Assembly: GCA_037176705.1 (NCBI GenBank)
Contig: CM073886.1
Coordinates: forward strand, 25,405,501 to 25,469,500
Direction: 5' to 3'
Length of the DNA stretch: 64,000 bases
Origin: Molossus alvarezi
Lineage: Eukaryota > Chordata > Mammalia > Chiroptera > Molossidae
The translations under genes and the position numbers were made by a program. Under the pieces are notes generated by a model. It saw nothing but the letters and a program-made list of their open reading frames with translations, searched no databases and was not told where the DNA came from. This document shows positions 11,716 to 23,108 of this stretch, in pieces (position 1 is the first letter of the stretch; each line of letters starts with the position of its first letter).

Positions 11716-13439
11716 TTTTTTATTAGTATGTATATTTTGACAATGAAGCATTTCAATTCATACAGTGAATATAGTTTTTTAGGGTTCCACCACCAAGGTG
11801 TTTTATAACTTCGTGTTTCTTTCAATAATCCCAGCAATTTTTGCCCCTATTTTCACAAGTTGTTTTTTTTTCCTTAAAGACGTCAGAGTGACATGCAATT
11901 TCTTAATGTCTCACTGTGTACCTTTATAACGTTTGAAGAGCAACTTATCTGATGAGAGCTGAGAAGGCAAATGTAGTAGGCACTGATTTCCCATGAAGTT
12001 CGTCTCTCTTGTTGGTACTGCCAGTTCCCACAATCCTAGCATTCCCTGGGCATCAGTCAGTGTCTACAAGGAATGATTTTCAAATATTAAAGCATGTGAA
12101 AAGACAAACAGGCCAAAACTCAGAGCTCTCTGGGGACTATGACCTCCAAAACAGACTCCGTTCTGACATTTTCACAGGCTGCTTGAAGGAATTCCAGCAG
12201 GGTCATTCTATTTGGTAAACTCCTAAACAAACCCTCTGTCATCAAGGACTGATTTACAGATTTTTCTCCTTATGTACATGTTCTGAAGAGATTAAGATAG
12301 TAGATATGGTTTCTGAGACTCTTTTAAGGCATTTGATGTATACAATAAAAAACACAGAAGACTTTTGGTATTTTCAAGTAATAAAACAGTTATTTGTTAA
12401 GTTGAAAGAAATGTCTTGCTCTGTGTTGTCTTTTAAATTATTTTTCTTTTTGATTTCAAGAAATCTATGTTATAACTCTATCTCTAAGTTAAAATTTTTC
12501 ATTATTAACCCAATTACTTAACAAAGAAATAGACTAAATTCAGAAACACTCTTTTACCAAACAAACATACATGAGAATATGGATATGATTACTTGTTTCA
12601 CTATGACCTTTGGGACATGTGGAAACAAACAGTTCTAGTGTTGTAGGATAGTCTGAAATATTGGTGTGATGGCAGTTGTTTAGATTAAGCATTAAGGTTA
12701 CTGCGGTGAGGGTAGATCTATACATTGTTTTTCAATTAATCTGAATCCTCTAAAAATATTTTACTGTGTATTATTTCTTTAGAAAAAAAAAAAGAATACA
12801 CCCCTAAAAATAAATGAGAAGGTCAGAACCCAAGAGATTGGGAGCCTGGACAACTTAAGGAAATGGGTAATTAGGACTTCCTTGGTTTATAGTTGGCCTT
12901 AAATGCCACAGTCTAATGTCTGTGAGTAGCATGTATGAAGTTCCAGAGGTGAATAGCATTCCTCATTTGAAAGGTCAGGTTTGTCAGGGAATTTTGTATG
13001 GTTTGTTTCCTTCTACGCATGTTTCTTTTCAATGAGTTAATCCTTTGGATGAATGTGCAAAGTTTTAGCTATTGAAAGAGTCCTTACACAATGAAGTATC
13101 TTATGATTTGATATCTTACTCTGTTGTAGGATTATAATACATTTTGAACACATTTAAAAATGGGACACAGTCAAGTAAATTGATACCTGATCTCAGTCAA
13201 ACCTTTCAAAATCAGTAGTAAAAATAAAACTTGTTTTATTATATATATTCTGATAACTTTTCAGAAATCTGGTATATTTCATTGTCTCTTAGTAAAATAA
13301 AATGGAAACAAATGTGAAATAATCTATGACAAATAGCTATTGAATATATTAAAGATTGTGTGGCTCTTGATGTATAAAATATATATGATGAAATATATAT
13401 ATATGTATGTTACTATTTTCTCAGGCCGAGAATAACAGC
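11716..13439. other. Intron, unique
   Basis: I see no exon or nameable repeat. AT-rich runs (ATATATATATG) lie near 13390-13410. Confidence 0.5.
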
Positions 13440-13501
13440 GCTTTCTCATATTGAGAGCAAGTCTAGTTAAAAATGTAGATATGCTCTCAATATGAGAAAG
13501 C
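13440..13501. repeat. Perfect 20-bp inverted repeat with a 22-base loop
   Basis: Arm 13440-13459 (GCTTTCTCATATTGAGAGCA) is the exact reverse complement of 13482-13501. Transcribed in either direction it would fold into a short hairpin. Pairing breaks at once outside the arms. Confidence 0.85.
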
Positions 13502-13861
13502 ATTACTTTTCTAACATAGATTTTTCTCTCTCTTGCTATCTATTACTATTAACTAGTCTCTTCACTTTTCAAATAAATGGAATCTGGTTAAATGACAACT
13601 AGCTGATAACTAATGAAATCTCTGGTTGTATAAATGTGTGCTTGTTTCTTTGTGCATAGAAGTAGAGTAGCTGCTTGATTGATTGCTGAATGCTTTCTGA
13701 ACACTCAACAGAAACAGAATGCTTACACTTTCAAAAAGTTTAAGATTTTATTTGGACACCCAAATGTTATAAATTTGGAGAATTTTCCAGATAGAGGAAT
13801 TTAAACTTAACACTAATCAGATCAAGTTAGGACTGAACAAATTGAAATGTAAAGAAATCCA

Positions 13862-13977
13862 AGCCCTGGCCAGGTAATTCAGTTGGTTAGAGCATTGTCC
13901 CATGCACCAGAGTTTCAGGTTTGATCCCGGGTCAGGGCACAAAGAATCAACCAGTGAATGAGTAAATAAGTGGAACA

Positions 13978-14032
<55 letters not shown>

Positions 14033-14086
14033 CCTCTCCCCCCCCCCCTTATCTCTCCTTTCCTCTCTCTTCAAATCAATAGATTA
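13862..14086 (+). mobile_element. Short Ves-related SINE with (CT)n expansion
   Basis: The head is AGCCCTGGCCAGGTAATTCA, followed by a body containing AGAATCAACCAGTGAATGAG and a pure CT run at about 13983-14028. It ends CAAATCAATAGATTA. This subtype lacks the GAACAAAAAATGG tail; the copy at 28064 has the same layout. Confidence 0.88.
13983..14028 (+). repeat. (CT)n microsatellite
   Basis: This is about 46 bases of pure CT inside the SINE, followed by a C-run near 14039-14048. It probably grew from the SINE's own pyrimidine tract. Confidence 0.95.
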
Positions 14087-14350
14087 GCCCTGGCCGGTTT
14101 GGCTCAGCGGTTAGAGCGTCGGCCTGCGGTCCTGAGAGACCCGGGTTCGGCCCCCGCTAAGGGCGCGTACCTCGGTTGCAGTTTGTCCCCAACCCTAGTC
14201 GGTTGTGCGGGTGGCAGCCACTCGATGTGTTCCTTTCGCGTCGATGTTTCTCTCTCTCTCTCTCTCTCTCTGTTCCCCTCTCTCTCCCTCCCATTCTACC
14301 TGAACAAAAAATGGAAAAATGTCCTCCGGTGAGGATTAAAAAAAAAAAAA
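14087..14350 (+). mobile_element. Ves-type SINE inserted in an older SINE's tail
   Basis: This is a full-length copy with intact A and B boxes. Its direct repeats AATCAATAGATTA (14074-14086 and 14351-14363) come from the 3' end of the preceding SINE, so this copy is younger. Confidence 0.95.
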
Positions 14351-14429
14351 AATCAATAGATTAAAAAAATTTTTTTTAATCCAAGAATTTAGTTCTAAAC
14401 TTTGAATTTTGGAGTCCAGTGGTTTTAGA

Positions 14430-14720
14430 CAGTACAATTGGCCCTTGAACAACACAAGTTTGAGCTGTGTGGGTCCACTATATGTGGATTTTTTTTTTCC
14501 CCAATAAATATGTAGTTGGCTCTGTGTGTCCCCAGGTTTAGCATTATGGATTCAACCAGTTGTGGATTCAACCAGTTGTGGATTGAAATTTCCTTCTGTC
14601 CTTCCTTTCTTCCTTTGATCCTCAGAAACATATGTATTTGCTTTTGAATCAACTTTATAAAAGAATCCTTGAAATATTATCTCCCCTAGTGTGAATATGC
14701 TTATAACTATTACATCCTCC
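14430..14720. mobile_element. Tigger-like DNA transposon, left part
   Basis: It begins CAATTGGCCCTTGAACAACA, the terminal sequence of a mammalian TcMar-Tigger element. The partner end, CAAGGGTCAACTGTAC, lies at 15450-15465. The internal repeat GGATTCAACCAGTTGT is duplicated near 14550-14580. It is nonautonomous, with no transposase frame. Confidence 0.75.
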
Positions 14721-15340
14721 CCCTTTTGTTGAATTTATTGGAGCGACATTGGTTAATAAATTATATAGATTTCAGGTGTATAGTTCTGTAATACATCAAC
14801 CATATATGTTGTATTGTGTTCACCACCCCAAGTCAGTTCTTCCATCATCACTTCCCTTCTTTACACTCTTCTACCCACCCCCAACCCCCTTCCCCTCTGG
14901 TAAGCACCATACTATTGTATGTGTCTGTGAGCTTTTTTGTTTTGTTTTGTTTTGATTAATCCCTTTACTTTTTTCATCCAGTCCCTAACCCCTCCCCTCT
15001 GACAGCTGTCAGTTTGTTCTCTGTATCTATTTTGTTTGTTTATTTTATTGATTAGATTCCACATATGAGTGAAATCATATGGTACTTATCTTTTTCTTAC
15101 TGGTTTATTTCACTTAGCATAATGCTGTCCGGGTCCATCCATGCCATTGTAAAGCGTAAGGTTTCCTTCTTTTTTATGACCAATAATATTCCATTGTGTA
15201 TATGTACCACAGCTTTTTTATCCACCCATCCCCTGATGGACACTTGGGCTCCTTCCAGATCTTAGCTATTGTAAAGAATGCTCTAGTGAACATAGGGGGT
15301 GCATATATTCTTTCGAATTAGTGTTTTGGGTTTCTGTGGA
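14721..15340 (-). mobile_element. 5'-truncated L1 inside the Tigger element
   Basis: This is the complement of an L1 3' UTR (TTATTGGAGCGACATTGGTT) followed by the ORF2 C-terminal region read backwards. It splits the Tigger-like element and is therefore younger than it. Confidence 0.85.
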
Positions 15341-15470
15341 TCAAAATCTTCTATCCTCTTTTGGAATTCCACAGATACAGAGGGCCAACTTAAGTTATAT
15401 GCAAATTTCCAACTGCACAGGAGTCAATGTCTCTAATCTCTATGTTGCTCAAGGGTCAACTGTACTTTGT
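15341..15470. mobile_element. Tigger-like DNA transposon, right part
   Basis: This is the right end of the element begun at 14430. It ends with the inverted terminal sequence TGCTCAAGGGTCAACTGTAC. Confidence 0.72.
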
Positions 15471-16065
15471 TTTCTTCACCTGTTACACTTTTAAGGTGTA
15501 CTCTCTCATGAAAATCTATACATTTCTTAAATGACCATGAATGTTTCATGTACCCTTGAGGATAAGATAAATGTCAATTAGGTCCAGTTGGTGTATAAGG
15601 TTGTTCAAGTCTTACATATTTTTATTTGTTTTCTTTTTACTTGTACTGTCAATGACTTAAGAGTTATGTTGAAAACCCCACCTACTATTGGATTTGTTTC
15701 TCCTCTCAGTATTGTTTTCCTTCCTGTATTTTGAAATTCTATTACATGTTCTTAATGAATGGACTTGTTTACATTAAGAAATGTTCCTCCATCCTTGGTA
15801 ATGATTATTCTACTAAGAAACCTTGATAATGTTTGATAGTAATATAGCCACCCTAAGTTTAACATTGCATGATAAATCTTTTTCCAGCTTTTACCTTTAA
15901 CCCATCTCTACCCTTATATTTAAAGTACATTTCTTTTAGAAACATAGAACTGGATCTTTTGTTTAAGTCTTGTCTGACAATCTGTCTTTCCATTGCAGTG
16001 TTTAGGTTGTTTGCATTTAAGGCAATCAGTGATATGTCTGGTATTACTGTCTGTCTATTTTTGTG
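15471..16065 (-). mobile_element. Old L1 fragment
   Basis: The + strand reads as the complement of the L1 ORF2 N-terminal half (CTATTGGATTTGTTTCTCCTC, then AGTACATTTCTTTTAGAAAC). Many stops are present and no intact frame survives. Confidence 0.6.
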
Positions 16066-16451
16066 TAACAAATTACTTCATACCTTAGTAGCTTAACACA
16101 GACGCATTTATCACATGACAGTTTCCATGGGTCTGAAATTCAGGCACAGCTTAGATAGGTACCTCTGCCTCAAGGTTTCTCACAAACCTGCATTCGGGTG
16201 TCAGCCAAGGCTGGGGTTTTATCTGAAGTTCCACTGGGAAGCATCCACTTCTAAACTTACATTGTTCTTGGTGAGATTCAGCTCCTTAAGGGTTTTTGGA
16301 CCCTCAGTTCCTTGCCACGCAGGCCTCTGCAACATGACAGTTTACTTTAGTAAAGCTAGAAAGAGCAAATCTGCTAGCAAGATATAGTAGCACCTCTTTG
16401 CAATATTTCCTCAACGTTGCCCAATTTTATTGATTAGAAACAAATTACTCA
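16066..16451 (+). mobile_element. Ancient mammalian interspersed repeat, left part
   Basis: The sequence starts TAACAAATTACTTCATACCT. It contains TCACAAACCTGCATTCGGGT and CAGTTCCTTGCCACGCAGG, a layout I recognise from a common ancient mammalian repeat whose family name I cannot assign. The SINE at 16452 interrupts it. Confidence 0.55.
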
Positions 16452-16690
16452 CCTGGCCAGTTTGGCTCAGTGGTAGAGCGTCGGCCTGCAAACCAGTGAA
16501 TCAGTCTCAGGTTCAATTGTGGCCAAGGGCATGTACCTCGGTTGCAGTTTGTCCCCGGCCCTGGTTGGGGTCATGTGGGAGGCAGCCACTCGATGTGTCC
16601 CTTTCACATCGATGTTTCTCTCTCTCTCTTCCACTCTATCTGAACAAAAAATGGAAAAATGTCCTCAGGTGAGGATTAAAAAAAAAAAAA
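16452..16690 (+). mobile_element. Ves-type SINE
   Basis: This is a full-length copy with a tail GAACAAAAAATGGAAAAATG. Direct repeats GAAACAAATTACTCA and GAAACAAATTATTCA lie at 16437-16451 and 16691-16705. Confidence 0.95.
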
Positions 16691-16790
16691 GAAACAAATT
16701 ATTCAAGGGGGAGAGGATTCTATAAGGCCATAAATACCAGAAGGCAGGGATCAATGGGGATTCTCTATTGAGTTTAAATCTGCCCTTTTA
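16691..16790 (+). mobile_element. Ancient interspersed repeat, right part
   Basis: The continuation after the SINE includes GGCCATAAATACCAGAAGGC, which fits the same ancient repeat as 16066-16451. Confidence 0.5.
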
Positions 16791-16870
16791 GGGGGAGGAG
16801 GGTATCAGTGAGGGAAAAAGGAGAAACATCTGTAACAAAAATAAATTAATTAAAATTAAAAAAAGAAAAG
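16791..16870 (+). mobile_element. L1 3'-terminal scrap
   Basis: About 80 bases ending ACAAAAATAAATTAATTAAA match the 3' end of the longer L1 piece at 17405-17765. It is a severely 5'-truncated insertion. Confidence 0.75.
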
Positions 16871-17404
16871 AAAACTTGAGTTTTGGCAAGAAAAAATTTT
16901 TTGTCATTTTGCCGTATGTTTATCTAATCTCTTCTGTTTCTTTATTTCTCTTTTCTTGCCTTTGTAAAGTTAATTTTTAGTACAGTATTTCATTTCACTA
17001 TTTTTACATCGTATTAACTATACTTTCTTTTCCAAGAATTCACTGATCTTTTCTAATGTAGGCCTAATAAGCTGCTAATCCTGTCTCATAAAATGTTTAT
17101 CTTAGATATTATATTTTATCTCTACAAGTTTTCATTTTGTTCTTTTCTGCATTGTCCATTTCTCTTGTGATTATATACATGTTTTCCTTTAAATACTTGT
17201 ACATAGTATAATAGCTGTTAGTAGTTCAATTTTTAATTATTTTTGGTCATTTCTCGGTCTGTTTTTATTGACCATTTTTTCTTCGATTAAAGAGACATTT
17301 TCCTGCCTCTTGATAAGTAGTCCAGTAATTTTGGGGGAATGTCATATTGTGAATGTTACATTGGTGAGTGGCTGGTTTTTTCTTCTGTGGTATGCAGGTG
17401 TAAG
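16871..17404 (-). mobile_element. Old L1 fragment
   Basis: T-rich sequence, with TTATTGACCATTTTTTCTTC and GGAATGTCATATTGTGAATG, reads as the complement of a diverged L1. It is probably part of the same old element as 15471-16065. Confidence 0.5.
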
Positions 17405-17765
17405 AAAGAAAGATCTCTTATCCTTTGAGACGACATGGAGGGACCTGGAGAGTATTATCCTAAGCGAAACAAGCCAAACAAAGAAAGACAAGTGTTACAT
17501 GATCTCACTTATTTGTGGAATATAATGAACATAGCAGTCTGAGGAATGGGGTAGTCCCAGAGACATGGAAGTGGGGTACAGACTGGCAATCGCCAGAAGA
17601 GGGGGTGGTGGGGGAGAGATAAACCACAAAACTTAAGTGCATGTATGCATGAACAGTGGACATGGACAACAAAGCTGGGGACAGGGTGGGGAGGGTGGGA
17701 GAGGGGGGATCACTGGGGGAAAAGGACAAACATCTACAACAAAAATAAATTAATTAATTTAAAAA
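17405..17765 (+). mobile_element. L1 3' end with ORF2 C-terminus
   Basis: The frame to 17525 gives the last part of ORF2 (WRDLESIILSETSQTKKDK, then a stop after SLICGI). A G-rich 3' UTR follows and ends ACAAAAATAAATTAATTAAT. It is 5'-truncated. Confidence 0.9.
17677..17718 (+). other. G-quadruplex-prone tract in L1 3' UTR
   Basis: Successive G-runs (GGGG, GGG, GGGG, GGG, GGG, GGGGGG) with loops of one to three bases or slightly more satisfy the usual G-quadruplex pattern. Such tracts are typical of L1 3' UTRs. Confidence 0.8.
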
Positions 17766-18112
17766 AAGAAAAATAATAAACCATGAAAAAAAAATAAGAC
17801 ACTATCAAATACATGGAAAGTAAGACTAATTATGTTCTTGAAAATTAGAATTGTTAATATATACTCATACTGTACACTTTAGATTATATTTGGTTTTTTA
17901 TCAAGTAAGTTTCATATATACAATTGCATTTTATTGGTCTGAATGTTTGAAAACATAAATATTTGAATTAATGTGTAAAGTGGTTTAGATATGCTAGTGC
18001 AGAAACTTTTCCAGTAGAATTTTTATTTTTAAGCTATACACTCTTTATAAGGTGGTGTCCCCCACCTTTGCTTTTTAAGAAATATAATCATGTAAATTAT
18101 ATACTACATATA
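17766..18112. other. Intron, no recognised feature
   Basis: This is AT-rich sequence with nothing I can name. Confidence 0.5.
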
Positions 18113-18735
18113 TAGCAGTTCTTCCTTTCCATGGTTTTAGTTACCTGCAGTCAGCTATTACCCAAAAATATTAAATGGAAAACCCCAGAAATAAACAATT
18201 CATAAATTTTAAATTGTATGCTGTTCTGAAATCTCACCCCATTCCCTCTGTCCTTCCTGGAATGTGAATCATCCCTCTGTCCAGTGTAGCCACACAGTAT
18301 ACGCTCCCCACCTTTTAGTCATTTAGTAGCCATCTTGGTTATCAGATCAACTTTTGCAGTATCACAGTGCTTGTGCTCAGGTAACTCTCATAGTAGCCTA
18401 ATGCAATGTCACATCACCTACATCATTCATCTCACTCCATCTCATCACCTAGACATTGCATCATCTCACATCATCACAAGAAGGGTGAGGACAGTACAGT
18501 AAGATAGTTTGAGAGACCACATTCACATAACTTTTATTACAGTATATTGTTGTTATATTGTATGATTCATTATTGTTAATCTCTTACTATGCCTAATTCA
18601 TAAATTAAACTTTATTATAGTATGTATGTGTAGGATAAAACATAGTATATATAGTTTTAGTACTATCCATGGTTTCAGGTATCCACTGGGGGTCTTGGAA
18701 TGTGTCCCCTACAGATAAGGGGTTGGACTACTATA
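18113..18735 (+). mobile_element. Nonautonomous Tigger (TcMar) element
   Basis: The left end contains CCATGGTTTTAGTTACCTGC and TTAAATGGAAAACCCCAGAA. The right end contains CCATGGTTTCAGGTATCCAC and AGATAAGGGGTTGGACTACT. The ends are inverted relative to each other, as in mammalian Tigger-derived MER elements. CATCATCTCACATCATCACA lies in the middle. No transposase remains. Confidence 0.82.
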
Positions 18736-19934
18736 TTATGATCTTCTCACAAAAACAAACCACTCTTTTTTTGTCATTTCCTTCTATGATATAATCAATT
18801 AACACCTTTTTTTGTTGTTTTTTCAAGGTCCACCTATACACAGGGCACTGTGTTTGATTTTCTGTGTTTCTGCATATTACACATCCCTCTCCCTTTAGCA
18901 CACAGTAGGCCTATAACCTAAATTGGTAAATAGCCAAGTTAAAATACTAAATTCTACCAGTAGAGAGGTTTTGCCCCCTGAATGGATAAAGACATTTTAT
19001 CTTATGAGATAGGTTTTAATGGTTTTCACTTAAACTGAGGGTCTCGGAAATTAAATAATGCAAGGACAAGCTGCTAAAAAGGAACAAAGTTTTAAAGATT
19101 TGCTTGGCTCTAAGGTTACCTCTGAGGTTATAAAGAGTACTATTACAACAGGAAAGATAAGTTTTATTTAGAAGAAAAGAGGGTTAAAATAGAGTTAAAA
19201 TCTATTTTAAGATAGATTATACAAAGGTATAAATGTAACCACATATGAAACAAATTTAAATGTTAAGATTTTGCTTGAGCGTAATTTTACTTAAAAAACC
19301 TGTTGACAATTAAGATATTTTATAATTACCACCAACCTCATTGAATTTGTCAGAATTGCCTCCTGCATACGCAGTGGGTGCTAAATGAAGTTTATTCATG
19401 TGAACATTCATACAAATAAAGACGCACAGCCAAGCTCATTATTCTCTTCTCATGTCATGTTTCACTTTGCATTCCTCTCAGATGTCGTTACCATGCTAGG
19501 GAAAAGCACAACCAAGCACCTTTGTCTTTTAGAAGAGAGAACTTGAGTCAATTTTGTGTCTCTATTCATTCTAACCTAGTATTTTTTAAGGTACTTAGCC
19601 AACTGAATGAAGATATTTGATAAATTCCTCTAGTGAATGGTGTTCATTTTGTAATTTTTAACCTTTTAAACAGATTGTTTTTAGATTTGTTAATAAAATT
19701 GAGAGCCTAGTAAGAGATCATCCTGTTAATGGCAGTTTATTTCATAATAAGGTATTTGACATTTAAAGACTAAAATAAAAATCTACTCTTACTTGTTCTA
19801 TAAATTAATTGTATCTTTTCTTTAGAAAAAATTAGAAATGGACATTTTTCTCTAATTTCTTACAATTAGGAATTGTCTTTTTACATGTTCCTTTTAACTC
19901 CTGAACTTAGAGCAATTTATTAACCTTTTTATTT
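18736..19934. other. Intron, no recognised feature
   Basis: This is AT-rich unique sequence with no exon or named repeat seen. Confidence 0.5.
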
Positions 19935-19948
19935 AAGAATCATTTACA

Positions 19949-20200
19949 TGCCCTGGCCGGTTTGGCTCAGCAGTTCGAACGTCGGCCTGCGGTTCAGAGA
20001 GACCCGGGTTCGGTTTCCGCTAAGGGCACGTACCTCGGTTGCAGTTTGTCCCCGGCCCTGGTTGGTCGTGCGGGTGGCAGCCATTCGATGTGTCCCTTCA
20101 CATCGATGTTTCTCTCTCTCTCTCTCTCTCCCTCCCGCTCTATCTGAACAAAAAATGGAAAAATGTCCTCGGGTGAGGATAAAAAAAAAAAAAAAAAAAA
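19949..20200 (+). mobile_element. Ves-type SINE
   Basis: This is a full-length copy with a long A-tail. Direct repeats AGAATCATTTACA and AGAATCATGTACA flank it. The apparent proteins on both strands here are translations of the SINE. Confidence 0.95.
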
Positions 20201-20492
20201 AAGAATCATGTACAGGCATGCCTAAATATATCAGCATGCATCTTCTAAGAATAAAAACATATAATTATCAACAGTACAGTTATCACCCTCAAAAAATTTA
20301 CATTGATTCAATAGTATATTAAATATACAGCCCATTTTCATATTTCCTCACTTTTTCCAATAATGACCTTTATTTTTTTTTAAACCAGGATCTAATCGCA
20401 TAACACTTATTGCATTAAGTTGTTATATACCTTTAATCTCTTCTAATCTAGAACAGTTCTCCTACTTAAAAAAAAAACAAAACAAAACTTAA

Positions 20493-20741
20493 GCCCTGGC
20501 CAGTTTGGCTTAACGGTTAGAGCGTTGGCCTGCGGTCGAGAGACCTGGATTCGGTTCCCAGCAAGGGCACGTACCTCGGTTGCAGTTTGTCCCCGGCCCT
20601 AGTTGGGTTTGCGTGTGGGAGGCAGCCACTCAATGTGTCCCTTTCATGTCGATGTCTCTCTCTCTCTCTTTCCCTCCCACTCTATCTGAACAAAAAATGG
20701 AAAAACGTCCTCGAGTGAGGATTTAAAAAAAACAACAACGG
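20493..20741 (+). mobile_element. Ves-type SINE, first of a head-to-tail pair
   Basis: The head is GCCCTGGCCAGTTTGGCTTA and the tail ends AACAACAAC. Its neighbour follows within a few bases. Confidence 0.93.
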
Positions 20742-20745
20742 TATT

Positions 20746-20994
20746 GCCCTGGCCAGTTTGGCTCAGCGGTTGGAGTGTCGGCCTGCGGTCCCGAGAGACC
20801 CAGGTTCGGTTCCCGCTAAGGGCATGTGCCTCGGTTGCAGTTTGTCCCCGGCCCTGGTTGGTCATGCGGGTGGCAGCCACTCGATGTGTCCCTTTCACGT
20901 CGATGTTTCTCTCTCTCTCTCTCTCCCTCTCTCTTCCTCCCGCTCTACCTGAACAAAAAATGTCCTCGGGTGAGGATAAAAAAAAAAAAAAACA
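20746..20994 (+). mobile_element. Ves-type SINE, second of a pair
   Basis: This is a full-length copy lacking the GGAAAAATG part of the tail motif. ACAACGGTATT before it and ACAACGTTATT after it are its likely direct repeats, placing the insertion next to the earlier SINE's tail. Confidence 0.93.
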
Positions 20995-21790
20995 ACGTTA
21001 TTTTCAGAGCAGTTTTAGGTTTGCAACAGAATTAAGAGGAAGGTACAGAGATTTTCCATATGCCCCTAACACATGCATAGCCTCTCCCATTATCAGCATC
21101 ATTCACCAGAATGGTACGTATTTTATCAAGAAAGAATCTCCACTGACACATCATCATCACCAAAAGTTCATAATTACCTTGTGGTTCATTCTTGGTGTTA
21201 TACGTTCTGTCGGTTTGGACAAATGTATAATGACTTGTATCCATCATTATAATATCATATAGAATATTTTCACTGCCCTAAAAAATCCTCTATGCTCTGC
21301 CTGTTCAATTTCTCTCCCCATATTCCACCCCTGCAACCTAGCAACCACTGATCTTTTTATTTTCCCCATATTTTGCCTTTTTCAGAATGCCACATAATTG
21401 GAATCATGCAATATGTCGCCTTTCAGATTGGCTTCTTTTAAGGTTCCTCCATGTGTTTTCCATGGCTTGATAGTTTATTTCCATTTAGTGCTGAATATTC
21501 AATAGTCCCTTGTCTGATGTACCACAGTTTATTCATTCACCTACTGAAGGACATCAGTTGCTTACAAGTTTTGACAGTTATGAAGAAACCTGCTATAAAC
21601 ATCTGTGTGCAGGTTTTGTATAGACATAGTTCTCAGCTCCTCTGGGTGATACCAAGGAGCGTGCTTATTGGATTCTATGGGAAGGGTATGTTTAGTTTTA
21701 TAAGAAACTGCCAAACTCTTTCAAAGTGGCTGTGCCATTTTACATTCCCAACCAGTTTTTTAAAAGTCTTTCACAACTTGGCATTTTGAA
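20995..21790 (-). mobile_element. L1 3' region, old subfamily
   Basis: The + strand shows reversed L1 3' sequence (GGTTTGCAACAGAATTAAG, GGAATCATGCAATATG, TACCACAGTTTATTCATTCA). No intact frame remains. Confidence 0.75.
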
Positions 21791-22010
21791 AGAGTCTAAG
21801 CCAGTTATTTTGTAAAATGACCCTCACTTTGTATTTGTTGGATTGGATTCTTATGGTCAGTCCAGGTTGGGATTTATTTGGGTGGGAATATTGAATAGGT
21901 GACATTGTATCCTCAGTGAATCACATCAGGAAGCACATAACAGTTTGTCCCATCATTGGTGATACTCAGTTTGATCAGTTGGTTAAGATAGTGTTCCCCT
22001 CACCTATTTT
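21791..22010. other. Intron between L1 and SINE
   Basis: This may be the continuation of the L1 at 20995. Nothing specific is seen. Confidence 0.4.
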
Positions 22011-22260
22011 TTTTTTTTTCTATCCTCACCGAGGACATTTTTCCATTTTTTGTTCAGGTAGAGTGGGAGGGAGAGAGAGGAACAGAGAGAGAGAGAGAAA
22101 CATCGATGTGAAAGGAACACATCGAGTGGCTGCCACCCGCACAACCGACCAGGGCCGGGGACAAACTGCAACCGAGGTACGTGCCCTTAGCGGGAACCGA
22201 ACCCGGGTCTCTCAGGACCGCAGGTTGACGCTCTAACTGCTGAGCCAAACCGGCCAGGGC
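22011..22260 (-). mobile_element. Ves-type SINE
   Basis: This is a full-length minus-strand copy. Direct repeats CTCACCTATTTTTT begin at 21999 and about 22262. Confidence 0.95.
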
Positions 22261-22914
22261 TCTCACCTATTTTTTATATAAATATACCCTTTCCTCTTTG
22301 TAATGAATATTTATAGTATAATGAATTACAGAGTAATATATGGGATGGTATTTTGAGACTGGCTATTTTGTTTGCTGTTTTTCATCCACAGTTTTAATGA
22401 TGATTCTTGCCTAAATAAATTATTGTAAAAGTAATTGGAAATGATGGTTTTCTAATTCTGACATTCTCTTTCTGTTTTTTAGCTGGCATGCCTCTAAAAA
22501 GGATCTTCTTTTCTAAGGGAAGTATCCCTATGGAGTCGTAGATTGCTTACTTTTTAAAAGTGGAAAGATACTATCTATTACTGTCTTTTTTATGCACAAA
22601 TTGTCCCAAATTTGGCCAATGAAATCCTGTTCAAGGTGGCTCTTCTTTCCCTTTGACCCATCCCCCTTAAATTTTGGTCATCTCAGGATCTCCTTTATGC
22701 TTGTGTTGCCCCAATCCTGGAATTAACACTTTTTCTAAGAATTCCTGGTTCCTTTAGTGAGGAATCGTTTTTAGAAACCAAGATCTGAGAACTAGGCATG
22801 TTAATGGTTACTTGGATATCATTACTTCTAGGCCTTTTCAGTAGACAGAACTAGAAAATGTTTTTTTTAAAAAGAAAAAATTGTGAATTCCAGTCAGGAA
22901 TAGCCATGTAGTCT
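22261..22914. mobile_element. Probable L1-derived sequence
   Basis: Part of the stretch (about 22560-22870, containing TTTTAGAAACCAAGATCTGA and TTCAGTAGACAGAACTAG) resembles 36280-36430, which I read as an L1M untranslated region. The rest is unassigned intron. Confidence 0.45.
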
Positions 22915-23108
22915 TAAAGAAGATGAATAAAACCAGAAGATTTACATGACCAGTTATCAAGGCCTACTCTAACACTATAGTAGTGTAGACAGATAAATAG
23001 TCTGCCAATGGAACATAAGAGAGAAATCAGGAATAGACAGACAGTCTTATTGAGTCACCTAATTGATTACAAAGGTGACATGTACATGCAGTGGGGATAG
23101 GATGGTCT
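22915..23108 (+). mobile_element. L1 ORF2 fragment, left of SINE
   Basis: This is the start of an old + strand L1 piece (CAATGGAACATAAGAGAGAA) that continues after the SINE at 23109. Confidence 0.65.

Noticed and set aside
14087..14160. Possible tRNA gene (good A and B boxes)
   Set aside because: The boxes belong to SINE heads. The copies are flanked by target duplications, carry SINE bodies and tails, and lack a proper acceptor stem.
19944..20322. Overlapping ORFs on both strands with SLSLSL or ERERER runs
   Set aside because: These are translations of Ves SINEs and their CT or GA tracts. The same peptides recur at every SINE in the window.
21451..21789. 112-codon + strand ORF considered as a gene
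   Set aside because: It is the reverse complement of an L1 3' region, and neighbouring frames show L1 ORF2 homology in the other direction.
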